Shown here: positions 6,782 through 14,945 of the stretch, one piece after another
How positions within the stretch are numbered: position 1 is the stretch's first letter
Layout of the letters: every line of letters begins with the position of its first letter
Assembly (NCBI GenBank): GCA_900539115.1
Contig: UQAQ01000044.1
Coordinates: 1-22,879 of the forward strand
DNA length: 22,879 nt
Direction of reading: 5' to 3'
Origin: an uncultured Roseburia sp.
Lineage (GTDB): Bacteria > Bacillota > Clostridia > Lachnospirales > Lachnospiraceae
The notes under the pieces: generated by a model
What the model saw: the letters and a program-made list of their open reading frames with translations, nothing else
Databases searched by the model: none
Told to the model about the DNA's origin: nothing
Position numbers and translations under genes: made by a program

Positions 6782-7543
6782 TTATTCTCTGCCGATGTGG
6801 ATCTCATCTAACGCAAGATCAACATACATACTGATTTCTTCTTCCGGCATTTTGGTATAATCTGCCAGTTCTTCCAATGTTGCCAAACGTCCCCATTCTT
6901 CCGCGAGCACTTTGGTCGCCTCATGAATCAGATTCGTCTTCGCAACGATAGTATTTTCCATACCTTTACTTGCCATCTGCTCATCGGCAAGTTCGATCAT
7001 CCGGCTCTTCACATACCGGTCAAGTTCTTTTTTCACATCAAGAACTTCGCTGTTTCCGCAAAGTTCTTCGACTGCCAGCAAAAGACTCAGATTGCCTTCC
7101 TGGATCAGATCTTCCAATGGTACACCGCGGTTTTTATATTTTGTCGCCAGGGTTACCACGCGCTGCAGATGGGATTCTACCACACGGTGAGAAACCTCCG
7201 CCTCACCTGCCAAAAGCCGCTCGTACAGCATCTGTCTCTCTTCTTCTGAACAAGGCTCCAATTCACGCAGTTCACGGCGGTATACTGTAATATACCGGGA
7301 ATCCTCAGTATTCATCGAAGGATCTTTGCCCTCTTTTGTGCGAAATGCTTCTTTTGCCGTGACGCCTTCCACCTCGATATGATGTTCTTCCAGAAATTCA
7401 TATACCAGTTTAAGCTGGGATTTCTGCAATTTCATATCCTGACAGAAATCATCCACCTGTTCTTTGGTAATGCGGTTTTCATTTGTCTTGGCAAACTCAA
7501 CGAGGTCAAGCATCTGCCGCATAAATTCATTCTGATCTCTCAT
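6782..7543 (-). CDS. Sigma-70-like protein lacking region 4
   Basis: A 253-residue relative of primary sigma factors with an incomplete domain set. Residues about 8-57 resemble sigma region 1.1 (ITKEQVDDFCQDM, VYEFLEEHHIEV). Residues 81-160 match regions 1.2 to 2.2, ending in the core-RNA-polymerase-binding motif DLIQEGN at 145-151. The 2.3-2.4 stretch (171-190, with RYVKSRMIELADEQ) keeps the helix but lacks the Trp pair and arginines that open and read the -10 element. Residues 203-245 resemble region 3 (ATLEELADYTKMPEEEI). There is no region 4. The frame opens earlier at a TTG (7591), but the ATG at 7543 has TGGAGGAAAGCC directly upstream. It lies 22 bases after the alcohol dehydrogenase and 14 before recG. 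It may bind core polymerase without directing promoters; this is inferred. Confidence 0.75.
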   Translation of the reverse strand: MRDQNEFMRQMLDLVEFAKTNENRITKEQVDDFCQDMKLQKSQLKLVYEFLEEHHIEVEGVTAKEAFRTKEGKDPSMNTEDSRYITVYRRELRELEPCSEEERQMLYERLLAGEAEVSHRVVESHLQRVVTLATKYKNRGVPLEDLIQEGNLSLLLAVEELCGNSEVLDVKKELDRYVKSRMIELADEQMASKGMENTIVAKTNLIHEATKVLAEEWGRLATLEELADYTKMPEEEISMYVDLALDEIHIGRE

Positions 7544-7565
7544 GGCTTTCCTCCAGATTTCAATC

Positions 7566-8747
7566 TCATTCCGGTTTGCGTTCTGCTGCAAAATGATAAA
7601 TTTTCTTTACATCATCACTTGCAAGTTTTACATAATTACCTTCTGTCTTACGCTTTCCAAGAAGTTTTTCCGTCATCCGGTCGATGTCTTCTGCTTTGGC
7701 TCCGATTTCTTCAAAGGTAAGCGGCATACCGATTTTCTTTAAAAATGCCTCAAACGCTTCGATTCCTTTTAATGCCGTCGCTTCCTCTGTCTCCTGTGGT
7801 TCAATGTCCCATACTCGGATAGCAAATTGCACTAATTTATGTGGATTGATCTTAAGCACATAGCGCATCCATGCCGGTGTAATTACCGCAAGTCCGGCAC
7901 CATGTGTCACATCGTACATCGCAGAAAGTTCATGTTCGATGTGATGGCTTGCCCAGTCCTGAACACGTCCGACACCACATACATTATTGTGCGCAAGCAT
8001 TCCTGCCCACATAATATTGGCACGAGCCTCATAGTTATTTGGATCCTCAATAATACGAGGTGCCTCAAAGATTATTGTCTTTAATACTGCTTCACAAAGG
8101 CGGTCTGTGATCTCCACTTCTTCCGTATTGGAAAAATAACGCTCACAGATATGAATCATAATATCCGTCGCTCCTGCTGCCGACTGATATGGTGGCAGCG
8201 TGCAGGTCAATTCCGGATTCATGATAGAAAATTTCGGGCGGAGATGCTCGGACGCTGCCCCTTTCTTAAATCCGGTCTCTTCATTATTGATCACGGTATT
8301 CATAGAGCCTTCGGATCCGGCTGCCGCGATCGTCAGGATTGTTCCGATCGGAAGTGCTTTCTCAATCGTCGCTTTCTTTTCATAAAAATCCCAGAAATCA
8401 CCATCATAGCAAGTTCCTGCAGCAATTGCTTTGGAAGAGTCGATCGTGCTTCCGCCGCCTACGGCAAGAATAAAATCGACACCCTCTTTTTTGCACAATT
8501 CTATGCCTTCATAAACCAAACCACTTCGTGGATTTGGCTTCACCCCGCCAAGTTCCACAAAATCAATTTTTTCGTCTTTCAGACATTTTGTCACACGGTC
8601 GTACAAACCGGAACGTTTGATGGAGCCTCCACCGTAATGAAGAAGCACTTTCGTTCCGCCAAAACGGCGGATCAGCTGACCGACATGCGCCTCTGCGCCT
8701 TTTCCAAAATCAAAATAAGTTGGTGCATAAAATGTAAAATTATCCAT
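7566..8747 (-). CDS. Iron-containing alcohol dehydrogenase (butanol dehydrogenase type)
   Basis: Group III, Fe-dependent, NAD(P)H-linked alcohol dehydrogenase of 393 residues, closest in layout to the butanol dehydrogenase/YugJ subfamily. It would reduce an aldehyde to an alcohol and re-oxidise NAD(P)H during fermentation. The N-terminal Rossmann-like half holds FGKGAE and the dinucleotide loop AVGGGSTIDSSKAIA (about residues 90-104). The C-terminal helical half holds the metal ligands: Asp and His in TDIMIHICE, then His in HHIEHELSAM and His in DVTHGAGLA. The ATG at 8747 follows AGAGGGCTAAT. The natural substrate cannot be read from sequence. It lies downstream of asnA with the structured element between, and upstream of the sigma-like gene. 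Confidence 0.93.
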   Translation of the reverse strand: MDNFTFYAPTYFDFGKGAEAHVGQLIRRFGGTKVLLHYGGGSIKRSGLYDRVTKCLKDEKIDFVELGGVKPNPRSGLVYEGIELCKKEGVDFILAVGGGSTIDSSKAIAAGTCYDGDFWDFYEKKATIEKALPIGTILTIAAAGSEGSMNTVINNEETGFKKGAASEHLRPKFSIMNPELTCTLPPYQSAAGATDIMIHICERYFSNTEEVEITDRLCEAVLKTIIFEAPRIIEDPNNYEARANIMWAGMLAHNNVCGVGRVQDWASHHIEHELSAMYDVTHGAGLAVITPAWMRYVLKINPHKLVQFAIRVWDIEPQETEEATALKGIEAFEAFLKKIGMPLTFEEIGAKAEDIDRMTEKLLGKRKTEGNYVKLASDDVKKIYHFAAERKPE

Positions 8748-8770
8748 ATTAGCCCTCTTTTCTATGTTTT

Positions 8771-8857
8771 ACTATTAGAACCTACTGTCCGGGATTCTGC
8801 ACCTCTTACGTGCAAGCACGACGATTCGCAGACTCTCAGGCATTGGTCCTGAATAGT
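8771..8857 (-). other. Compact structured RNA or palindromic element between asnA and the alcohol dehydrogenase gene
   Basis: Read on the minus strand this 87-base stretch folds as nested stems. The outer stem is ACTATT(C)AGGACC (8857-8845) with GGTTCTAATAGT (8782-8771), 12 pairs with one bulged C and one G-U. Inside are TCTGC with GCAGA, then a perfect CGTGC-TT-GCACG hairpin. An alternative pairing GTCTG with CGGAC excludes TCTGC/GCAGA. The G-U pair would be an A-C mismatch on the other strand, which favours function as minus-strand RNA. The outer stem starts at the last base of the asnA stop codon and ends 23 bases before the next ATG. I do not recognise a known riboswitch class; a dispersed intergenic repeat is equally possible. 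Confidence 0.45.
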
Positions 8858-9858
8858 TACAGTAAATGTATATTTCCGCTTTCCGCTTCCGCCACCATCT
8901 CATCCGGCCACAGAGATGCCTGTACCTCGCCGATGTGTGCTTTTCTCAGGAAGAACATACAGATACGGGACTGTCCGATTCCTCCCCCGATGGTATATGG
9001 CAGTTTGCCTTCCAGTACTTCTTTCTGGAATGGAAGATTTTTCCTTTCTTCGCAGCCTGCTTTTTTCAACTGCTCTTCCAATGCTTTTTCATCCACGCGG
9101 ATTCCCATGGAAGAAAGTTCGAGTGCAATATCCAAAACCGAATAATACACAATGATATCGCCATTCAATGACCAGTCATCATAATCCGGCGCACGTCCGT
9201 CATGTGGTTCACCGCTTGCCAGCTTGTCTCCGATCTTCATAAGGAAAATTGCACCATGTTCTTTGGCTGCCAGATATTCTCTCTCTTTCGGCGTCTTATC
9301 CGGATATTTTTCTTCCAGTTCATACGTCGAAACAAAAGTGATATCCTGTGGAAGTGTTTTCTTTATGTAAGAATATTGTACGGACATATAATCCTCTGTC
9401 TCCTGCAGAGACTGGTATACTTTGCAGACGATTTCTTTCAATGTCTCTTCATTTCTCTGAGCCTTCTCAATGATACGTTCCCAATCCCATTGATCGACAA
9501 AGATTGAATGGATATTGTCCGTATCCTCATCGCGGCGAATTGCGTTCATATCGGTATACAATCCTTCCCCAACGGAAAATCCGTATCGTTTCAATGCGTG
9601 GCGTTTCCATTTTGCCAGAGAATGTACAATCTGTACAACACGATCATTCTGCTCGCGGATTCCGAAAGAAACCGGGCGCTCCACGCCATTCAGATCATCG
9701 TTCAATCCGGTTTCCGGTGCTACGAACAACGGTGCTGACACACGTGTCAGGTTCAGATTTGTCGCCAATGCTCTCTCAAAAAAATCTTTTACTTCTTTAA
9801 TCGCCACTTCTGTCTCACGTACATCAAGGGCGGATTGATAACCTTCAGGTACCTTCAT
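8857..9858 (-). CDS. asnA: Aspartate-ammonia ligase (asparagine synthetase A)
   Basis: Ammonia-dependent asparagine synthetase (aspartate + ammonia + ATP to asparagine + AMP + PPi), cytosolic. The fold is related to class II aminoacyl-tRNA synthetases. The length of 333 residues is typical. Family landmarks visible are RVSAPLFV and GLNDDLNGVERPV near the N-terminus, VQIVHSLAKWKRHAL, the YTDMNAIRRDED segment, DQWDWE, GRAPDYDDW and the C-terminal GGGIGQSRICMF, equivalent to class II motif 3. The ATG at 9858 follows AGGAGG, which overlaps the asnS stop, so translation is probably coupled to asnS nine bases upstream. Making asparagine next to its tRNA synthetase is a sensible pairing. Confidence 0.97.
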   Translation of the reverse strand: MKVPEGYQSALDVRETEVAIKEVKDFFERALATNLNLTRVSAPLFVAPETGLNDDLNGVERPVSFGIREQNDRVVQIVHSLAKWKRHALKRYGFSVGEGLYTDMNAIRRDEDTDNIHSIFVDQWDWERIIEKAQRNEETLKEIVCKVYQSLQETEDYMSVQYSYIKKTLPQDITFVSTYELEEKYPDKTPKEREYLAAKEHGAIFLMKIGDKLASGEPHDGRAPDYDDWSLNGDIIVYYSVLDIALELSSMGIRVDEKALEEQLKKAGCEERKNLPFQKEVLEGKLPYTIGGGIGQSRICMFFLRKAHIGEVQASLWPDEMVAEAESGNIHLL

Positions 9859-9867
9859 TTCTGCCTC

Positions 9868-11259
9868 CTATAAATCACAGTTATTTACAGTTCTTGGGAA
9901 TGGAATGACGTCACGGATGTTAGACATTCCTGTCAGGTACATCACACATCTCTCAAATCCAAGACCAAATCCGGCATGTCGGGTAGAACCGTATTTTCTC
10001 AAGTCAAGATAGAAATCATAGTCCTCTTTGCGCAGTCCGCATTCCTCCATACGTGCGACCAATTTATCGTAATCGTCCTCACGCTGGCTTCCACCGATGA
10101 TCTCGCCGATTCCAGGAACCAGGCAGTCCATCGCTGCAACGGTCTTTCCATCTTCGTTCATTTTCATGTAAAATGCCTTGATCTCTTTCGGATAATCCGT
10201 TACAAATACCGGGCGTTTAAATACTTCTTCTGTCAGATAACGTTCATGCTCTGTCTGAAGATCTGCTCCCCAGGATACTTTGTACTCGAATTTGTCATTG
10301 TTTTTCTCAAGAATTTCAATTGCTTCTGTATATGTAACATGCGCAAATTCTGAATTTGCCACATGCTCCAGTCTTTCAATCAGTCCCTTGTCGACAAAAC
10401 GGTTAAAGAAATCCATCTCTTCCGGTGCATGTTCCAGCACATAGCGGATGACATATTTTAACATACTCTCTGCCAAAATCATATCATCCTGCAAATCTGC
10501 AAATGCAATCTCCGGCTCGATCATCCAAAACTCTGCCGCATGACGGGTCGTATTGGAATTTTCCGCGCGGAATGTCGGACCAAAGGTATAAATATTTTTA
10601 AATGCCTGTGCATAAGTCTCGCCATTGAGCTGTCCGCTTACGGTCAGATTGGTCTCTTTGCCAAAGAAATCCCGGCTGTAATCAATGCTGCCATCTTCGT
10701 TTTTCGGCACATTATTCAGATCCAGCGTGGTAACTTGGAACATTTCTCCGGCACCTTCACAGTCACTTCCGGTGATCAATGGTGTATGAACATATACAAA
10801 TTCACGCTCCTGGAAAAATTTGTGAATTGCATAGGCAATCAAAGAACGCACACGGAATACCGCCTGAAATGTATTCGTTCTCGGACGCAGATGGCTGATC
10901 GTACGCAGATACTCAAAAGAATGTCTCTTCTTTTGAAGCGGATAATCTCCGCTGGAAGTGCCTTCAATCTCTACACCGGATGCCTGAATCTCAAATGGCT
11001 GCTTTGCTTCCGGTGTCTCTACCAGAGTTCCTTTTATGATCACGGCAGCACCTACATTTAATTTAGAAATCGTTTCAAAGTTATCCAGGGTATCACTATA
11101 CACTACCTGAATCGGCTCAAAAAATGTTCCGTCATTGACAACGATAAATCCAAATGTTTTTGACGCACGGATGCTTCGCACCCAGCCGCCGGTCACTACT
11201 TCCTTTCCGATATATTGTTCGCGGTCACGAAAAAAGCTTCGTACACTTGTTAATTCCAT
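9868..11259 (-). CDS. asnS: Asparagine-tRNA ligase
   Basis: Class IIb asparaginyl-tRNA synthetase of 463 residues, the normal length. The N-terminal OB-fold anticodon-binding domain (residues about 15-105, with GGWVRSIRASKTFGFIVVND) is followed by the catalytic domain. That contains motif 1 around the HLRPRTNTFQAVFRVRS stretch, motif 2 with FRAENSNTTRHAAEFWMIEPE and motif 3 with GFGLGFERCVMYLTG. The FRAENSNT loop favours Asn over Asp specificity. The ATG at 11259 follows GGAGGAAAG. No T-box leader is present: only 93 bases separate it from nifJ. Having both AsnS and AsnA means the cell need not depend on the indirect Asp-tRNA(Asn) amidation route. Confidence 0.97.
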   Translation of the reverse strand: MELTSVRSFFRDREQYIGKEVVTGGWVRSIRASKTFGFIVVNDGTFFEPIQVVYSDTLDNFETISKLNVGAAVIIKGTLVETPEAKQPFEIQASGVEIEGTSSGDYPLQKKRHSFEYLRTISHLRPRTNTFQAVFRVRSLIAYAIHKFFQEREFVYVHTPLITGSDCEGAGEMFQVTTLDLNNVPKNEDGSIDYSRDFFGKETNLTVSGQLNGETYAQAFKNIYTFGPTFRAENSNTTRHAAEFWMIEPEIAFADLQDDMILAESMLKYVIRYVLEHAPEEMDFFNRFVDKGLIERLEHVANSEFAHVTYTEAIEILEKNNDKFEYKVSWGADLQTEHERYLTEEVFKRPVFVTDYPKEIKAFYMKMNEDGKTVAAMDCLVPGIGEIIGGSQREDDYDKLVARMEECGLRKEDYDFYLDLRKYGSTRHAGFGLGFERCVMYLTGMSNIRDVIPFPRTVNNCDL

Positions 11260-11332
11260 GTTTTCTTTCCTCCATTGTTCTCTATTTCAATTTCCCCATG
11301 GTTTTCCGTTTTTAAAAAAACCTCTATGAATA

Positions 11333-11361
11333 TTTATACACCATTTTACGGATTATTGCAA
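11333..11361 (-). promoter_or_regulatory. Putative asnS-asnA promoter overlapping the nifJ stop
   Basis: On the minus strand TTGCAA (11356-11361) and TATAAA (11333-11338) are 17 bases apart. The -35 hexamer lies within the last codons of nifJ and the spacer covers its stop codon. No hairpin terminator is visible in the 93-base gap, so asnS may also receive readthrough from nifJ. Confidence 0.5.
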
Positions 11362-14300
11362 GGATATCTCCCTCAGCTTTTCATATTTTTCTTTGGCTTT
11401 TTGTGCCGCTTTGGCAAAAAGCGTCTCAGCCCGCTCCGGATTTTCCCGCAAAAGCCTCTCGTAACGCAGCTCTCCCTTCAAAAATTCCTCATACGAAAGT
11501 TTTGGTTCTCCGGAATCCAAGACAAATGGATTTTCTCCCTCTCTGTCCCGTTCCGGAATAAAACGGAACAAATGCCAATATCCGGAAAGCACCGCATTTT
11601 TTTCCTCTTCGACTGCTTTTCCCATGCCTTTTCGTATGCCATGATTGATACATGGTGCGTACGCAAGGATCAACGACGGCCCGTCATGCGCTTCCGCTTC
11701 CACCAAGGCTTTGAGGGTCTGATTGTAATCTGCGCCAAGTGCGACCTGTGCCACATACACATTGTCATAGCACATTGCAATAGCTGCCAGATTTTTCTTT
11801 TCTTTCTCGTTTCCCTGTGACGCAAACTGCGCAACCGCTCCCTGTGGAGTCGCTTTAGAGGCCTGTCCTCCGGTGTTCGAATACACTTCCGTATCAAAGA
11901 CAAGAATGTTAATGTCCTCGCCGCTCGCAAGCACGTGATCCAGTCCGCCATAGCCAATATCGTACGCCCAGCCGTCTCCTCCGAAGACCCACTGGCTCTT
12001 CTTCGAAGCAAACTCTTTTAACTGCACAATCTCCTGCTGTAAACGGTTCGGATTTTCCAATTGCTCATAATATGCTGTCATTTTCTGCACCGCAATGGCA
12101 TTTTTCGTTCCCTCTGACCAGCTTTCCAGATAGGATTGCAAAACTTCCTTTTCTTCGCCTTCCGCTTCTCTCAGTCGATCATTTGCCGCCTCCAATACCC
12201 GTTTGCGAAGTGTCTTCTGCGCCATCATCATACCAAATCCAAATTCGGCATTGTCTTCAAACAGCGAGTTCGCCCAGGCCGGCCCTTTTCCCTGCGCATT
12301 TACCGTGTAGGCACACGACGGCGCGGAACCTCCCCAGATAGAGGAACACCCGGTTGCGTTGGCGATATACAACCGTTCTCCAAATAACTGCGTTACGAGC
12401 TTCGCATACGGTGTCTCCCCGCATCCGGCACAAGCCCCGGAATACTCCAATAGCGGCTTTTTAAACTGGCTTCCCTTTACTGTCGTTTCCGGAAATTTAT
12501 TCAAAACTTCGGAAGCATTTTCGTGAGATTCTCCATAATCATACAATGACTGCTGCCCCATCGCCTCACCGGATGGGATCATTTCCAGCACATTGCTTTT
12601 CTTATTTCCCGGGCAGATGTCCGCACAATTTCCACACCCTGTACAATCGAGCGGAGATACGGTAATCGCAAAAAGCCGGTTGGACATCCCTCGGAGTTGT
12701 GTAAATGTCCCCTCCGGGGCGTGTTCCCTCTCCTCCTCACGGATCACCAGCGGACGGATGCAGGCATGCGGGCACACCAGCGAACACGCATTGCATTGGA
12801 CACACCCTTCCGGATTCCATCGCGGGCTCCGGATCCCTACTCCGCGTTTTTCAAAAGCAGCCGTTCCTACCGGCATCGTGCCATCTGCATATTCCACAAA
12901 TTCGGAAACCGGCAGTTCATCTCCCCGCTGTGAATTCATTTTTCTCTGAATCGTTTTTACATAATGCAGAAATGAGGTTGGTTCTTCCTGTTTTTCCCTC
13001 CCCTCATCTTCTGGTTTTTTCCACTCTTCTTTCACATCGATTTTCCGGAATTTTGTCATTCCTTCTTCAATTGCTTTCCGGTTCTGTTCTACGACTGCCT
13101 GTCCTTTTTTCCCGTATGTTTTTTCTGCCGCTTCTTTCAAAAGATCTCTGGCCTTTTCTACCGGCAGGATCCCGCTGATGGCAAAAAATGCCGCCTGCAG
13201 GATCGTATTGATCCGTCCTCCTAATCCGATTTCTTTCCCAATTGCAAATCCATCAATGCAATAAAACCGGATTTCTTTTTCTGCCAATATCTGTTTTACT
13301 TTTACCGGCAGTTTTTCTTCCATCTCTTCCGAAGTCCACGGGCAGTTTAATAAAAATGTGCCGCCTTGCCGCAGATCCTGAGCCATGTCATAACACTCCA
13401 GATACGCGGGCATGTGACACGCGACAAAATCTGCCTGATGAACGCGATATGCCGAACGGATCGGCTGCTTTCCAAACCGCAGATGCGAAATCGTAACGCC
13501 GCCGGATTTCCGCGAATCATATTCAAAATAGGCCTGCACCTGAAGCGGCGTATTTTCCCCGATGATCTTGATCGAGTTTTTATTTGCTCCTACCGTCCCA
13601 TCGGCACCCATTCCCCAGAATTTGCACTCGTAAGCACGCTCTCCGTCCATTTCCACCGGATACGGCTTGAGTGATAGATGAGTTACATCATCACAGATCC
13701 CTATTGTAAAGTTCTTAGTATGGTAATTTTTGTAAACTGCCGCAATATCTCCCGGTGTGACATCCTTTGATCCCAAACCGTATCTTCCTCCAAATACCGG
13801 AACCGACGCATATGGACTGTCCTTTAATGCCGCCACAATATCAAGGTACAATGCCTCGCCCACTGCTCCCGGCTCTTTAGAGCGGTCTAACACCGTAATC
13901 TGTTTTACACTTTTCGGAAGTGCCGCAAGCAGATGTTTCTTTGAAAACGGACGGAACAACCTTACCTGCACAAGCCCGATCTTTTCTCTTCCCGCCTGCT
14001 GCATAGCATCGATCGTCTCTTTGATCGTCTCACAGACCGACCCCATCGCCACAATGACATGTGTCGCCTCTTTATCTCCATAATAATCAAATAAATGATA
14101 CTCTGTCCCTGCGCGTTCATTGACCTCATCCAACGTATTTTCGACGATTTCCGGCAGTCTGTCATAATATCCGTTTGCTGCCTCCCGTACTTGGAAAAAT
14201 ATGTCAGGGTTTTGTGCTGTGCCGCGCTGTACCGGATGTTCCGGATTCAATGCACGTTTCCGAAAGGCATCCACAGCTTCAATAGGCATCATTTCCTGCA

Positions 14301-14871
14301 GAGAAGCCTCATCCCACACTTCGATTTTCTGAATCTCATGTGACGTACGAAACCCATCAAAGAAGTGAAGAAATGGAATGCGCCCCTGAATCGCCGAGAT
14401 ATGCGCGACCGCCCCCAGATCCATCACTTCCTGCACACTTGACGCGCAGAGAATTGCACAGCCTGTCTGACGACAGGCGTAAATATCGGAATGGTCGCAG
14501 AAAATGGACAGCGCATGTGTCGCCAAAGCTCTCGCCGCTACGTGAATGACTGCCGGAAGTAGTTCACCTGCCATTTTATATAAATTTGGTACCATCAAAA
14601 GAAGCCCCTGGGATGCCGTGTATGTCGTCCCAAGAGCTCCTGCCTGCAATATCCCATGAAGGGCACCGGCCGCCCCTGCTTCCGACTGCATCTGCCGGAT
14701 GAGCGGAGCATGTCCAAACACATTTTTCTTTTCCTTTGCCGCCCATTTTTCCGTATATTCTGCCATCGGTGAAGATGGTGTAATCGGATATACTGCTGCC
14801 GCCTCGGTAAATGCATACGATACATATGCCGCTGCCATATTGCCGTCCATGGTCTGTGTATTTCTTTTCAT
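11353..14871 (-). CDS. nifJ: Pyruvate:ferredoxin (flavodoxin) oxidoreductase
   Basis: Single-chain pyruvate:ferredoxin oxidoreductase, 1172 residues, full length. It oxidises pyruvate with CoA to acetyl-CoA and CO2, passing electrons to ferredoxin; this is the key entry step to acetate, butyrate or hydrogen formation. Domains in order: pyrimidine-binding TPP domain (MDGNMAAAYVSYAFTEAAA; YPITPSSPMAEY at 29-40), transketolase C-like domain, the gamma domain (GMGADGTVGANKNSIKII at 420-437), an 8Fe ferredoxin insert (C690, C693, C696, C700 and C743, C746, C749, C753), and the C-terminal TPP domain with proximal-cluster cysteines C814, C817 and C842 and the GDGWAYDIG TPP/Mg motif at 965-973. The ATG at 14871 follows AAAAGGGGG. 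No partner gene is adjacent. It feeds AckA if a phosphotransacetylase is encoded elsewhere. Confidence 0.97.
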   Translation of the reverse strand: MKRNTQTMDGNMAAAYVSYAFTEAAAVYPITPSSPMAEYTEKWAAKEKKNVFGHAPLIRQMQSEAGAAGALHGILQAGALGTTYTASQGLLLMVPNLYKMAGELLPAVIHVAARALATHALSIFCDHSDIYACRQTGCAILCASSVQEVMDLGAVAHISAIQGRIPFLHFFDGFRTSHEIQKIEVWDEASLQEMMPIEAVDAFRKRALNPEHPVQRGTAQNPDIFFQVREAANGYYDRLPEIVENTLDEVNERAGTEYHLFDYYGDKEATHVIVAMGSVCETIKETIDAMQQAGREKIGLVQVRLFRPFSKKHLLAALPKSVKQITVLDRSKEPGAVGEALYLDIVAALKDSPYASVPVFGGRYGLGSKDVTPGDIAAVYKNYHTKNFTIGICDDVTHLSLKPYPVEMDGERAYECKFWGMGADGTVGANKNSIKIIGENTPLQVQAYFEYDSRKSGGVTISHLRFGKQPIRSAYRVHQADFVACHMPAYLECYDMAQDLRQGGTFLLNCPWTSEEMEEKLPVKVKQILAEKEIRFYCIDGFAIGKEIGLGGRINTILQAAFFAISGILPVEKARDLLKEAAEKTYGKKGQAVVEQNRKAIEEGMTKFRKIDVKEEWKKPEDEGREKQEEPTSFLHYVKTIQRKMNSQRGDELPVSEFVEYADGTMPVGTAAFEKRGVGIRSPRWNPEGCVQCNACSLVCPHACIRPLVIREEEREHAPEGTFTQLRGMSNRLFAITVSPLDCTGCGNCADICPGNKKSNVLEMIPSGEAMGQQSLYDYGESHENASEVLNKFPETTVKGSQFKKPLLEYSGACAGCGETPYAKLVTQLFGERLYIANATGCSSIWGGSAPSCAYTVNAQGKGPAWANSLFEDNAEFGFGMMMAQKTLRKRVLEAANDRLREAEGEEKEVLQSYLESWSEGTKNAIAVQKMTAYYEQLENPNRLQQEIVQLKEFASKKSQWVFGGDGWAYDIGYGGLDHVLASGEDINILVFDTEVYSNTGGQASKATPQGAVAQFASQGNEKEKKNLAAIAMCYDNVYVAQVALGADYNQTLKALVEAEAHDGPSLILAYAPCINHGIRKGMGKAVEEEKNAVLSGYWHLFRFIPERDREGENPFVLDSGEPKLSYEEFLKGELRYERLLRENPERAETLFAKAAQKAKEKYEKLREISLQ

Positions 14872-14887
14872 AGAATCCCCCTTTTCC

Positions 14888-14905
14888 TGCGTATCCCTTT
14901 ACGCA
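14888..14905 (-). promoter_or_regulatory. Leader hairpin upstream of nifJ
   Basis: TGCGTA (14888-14893) and TACGCA (14900-14905) form a perfect 6-bp inverted repeat with a 6-base loop, placed 16 bases before the nifJ ATG and just ahead of the AAAAGGGGG ribosome binding site. It could modulate mRNA stability or access of ribosomes, or serve as an operator. No clear -35/-10 pair was found in the short gap upstream. Confidence 0.3.
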
Positions 14906-14945
14906 AACATTGTCTTACTAAAAGGATATGCGGAAAGTGGGAAAA

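Noticed and set aside
8151..8852. Plus-strand open frame of 233 codons opposite the alcohol dehydrogenase
   Set aside because: Shadow of a conserved gene, and its end runs through the structured element.
11260..11352. T-box leader for asnS
   Set aside because: Too short, with no specifier loop, no AG-bulge and no terminator/antiterminator pair.
14872..14945. Rex (redox sensor) operator upstream of nifJ
   Set aside because: No TTGTTAA-N4-TTAACAA-like sequence is present in the gap.
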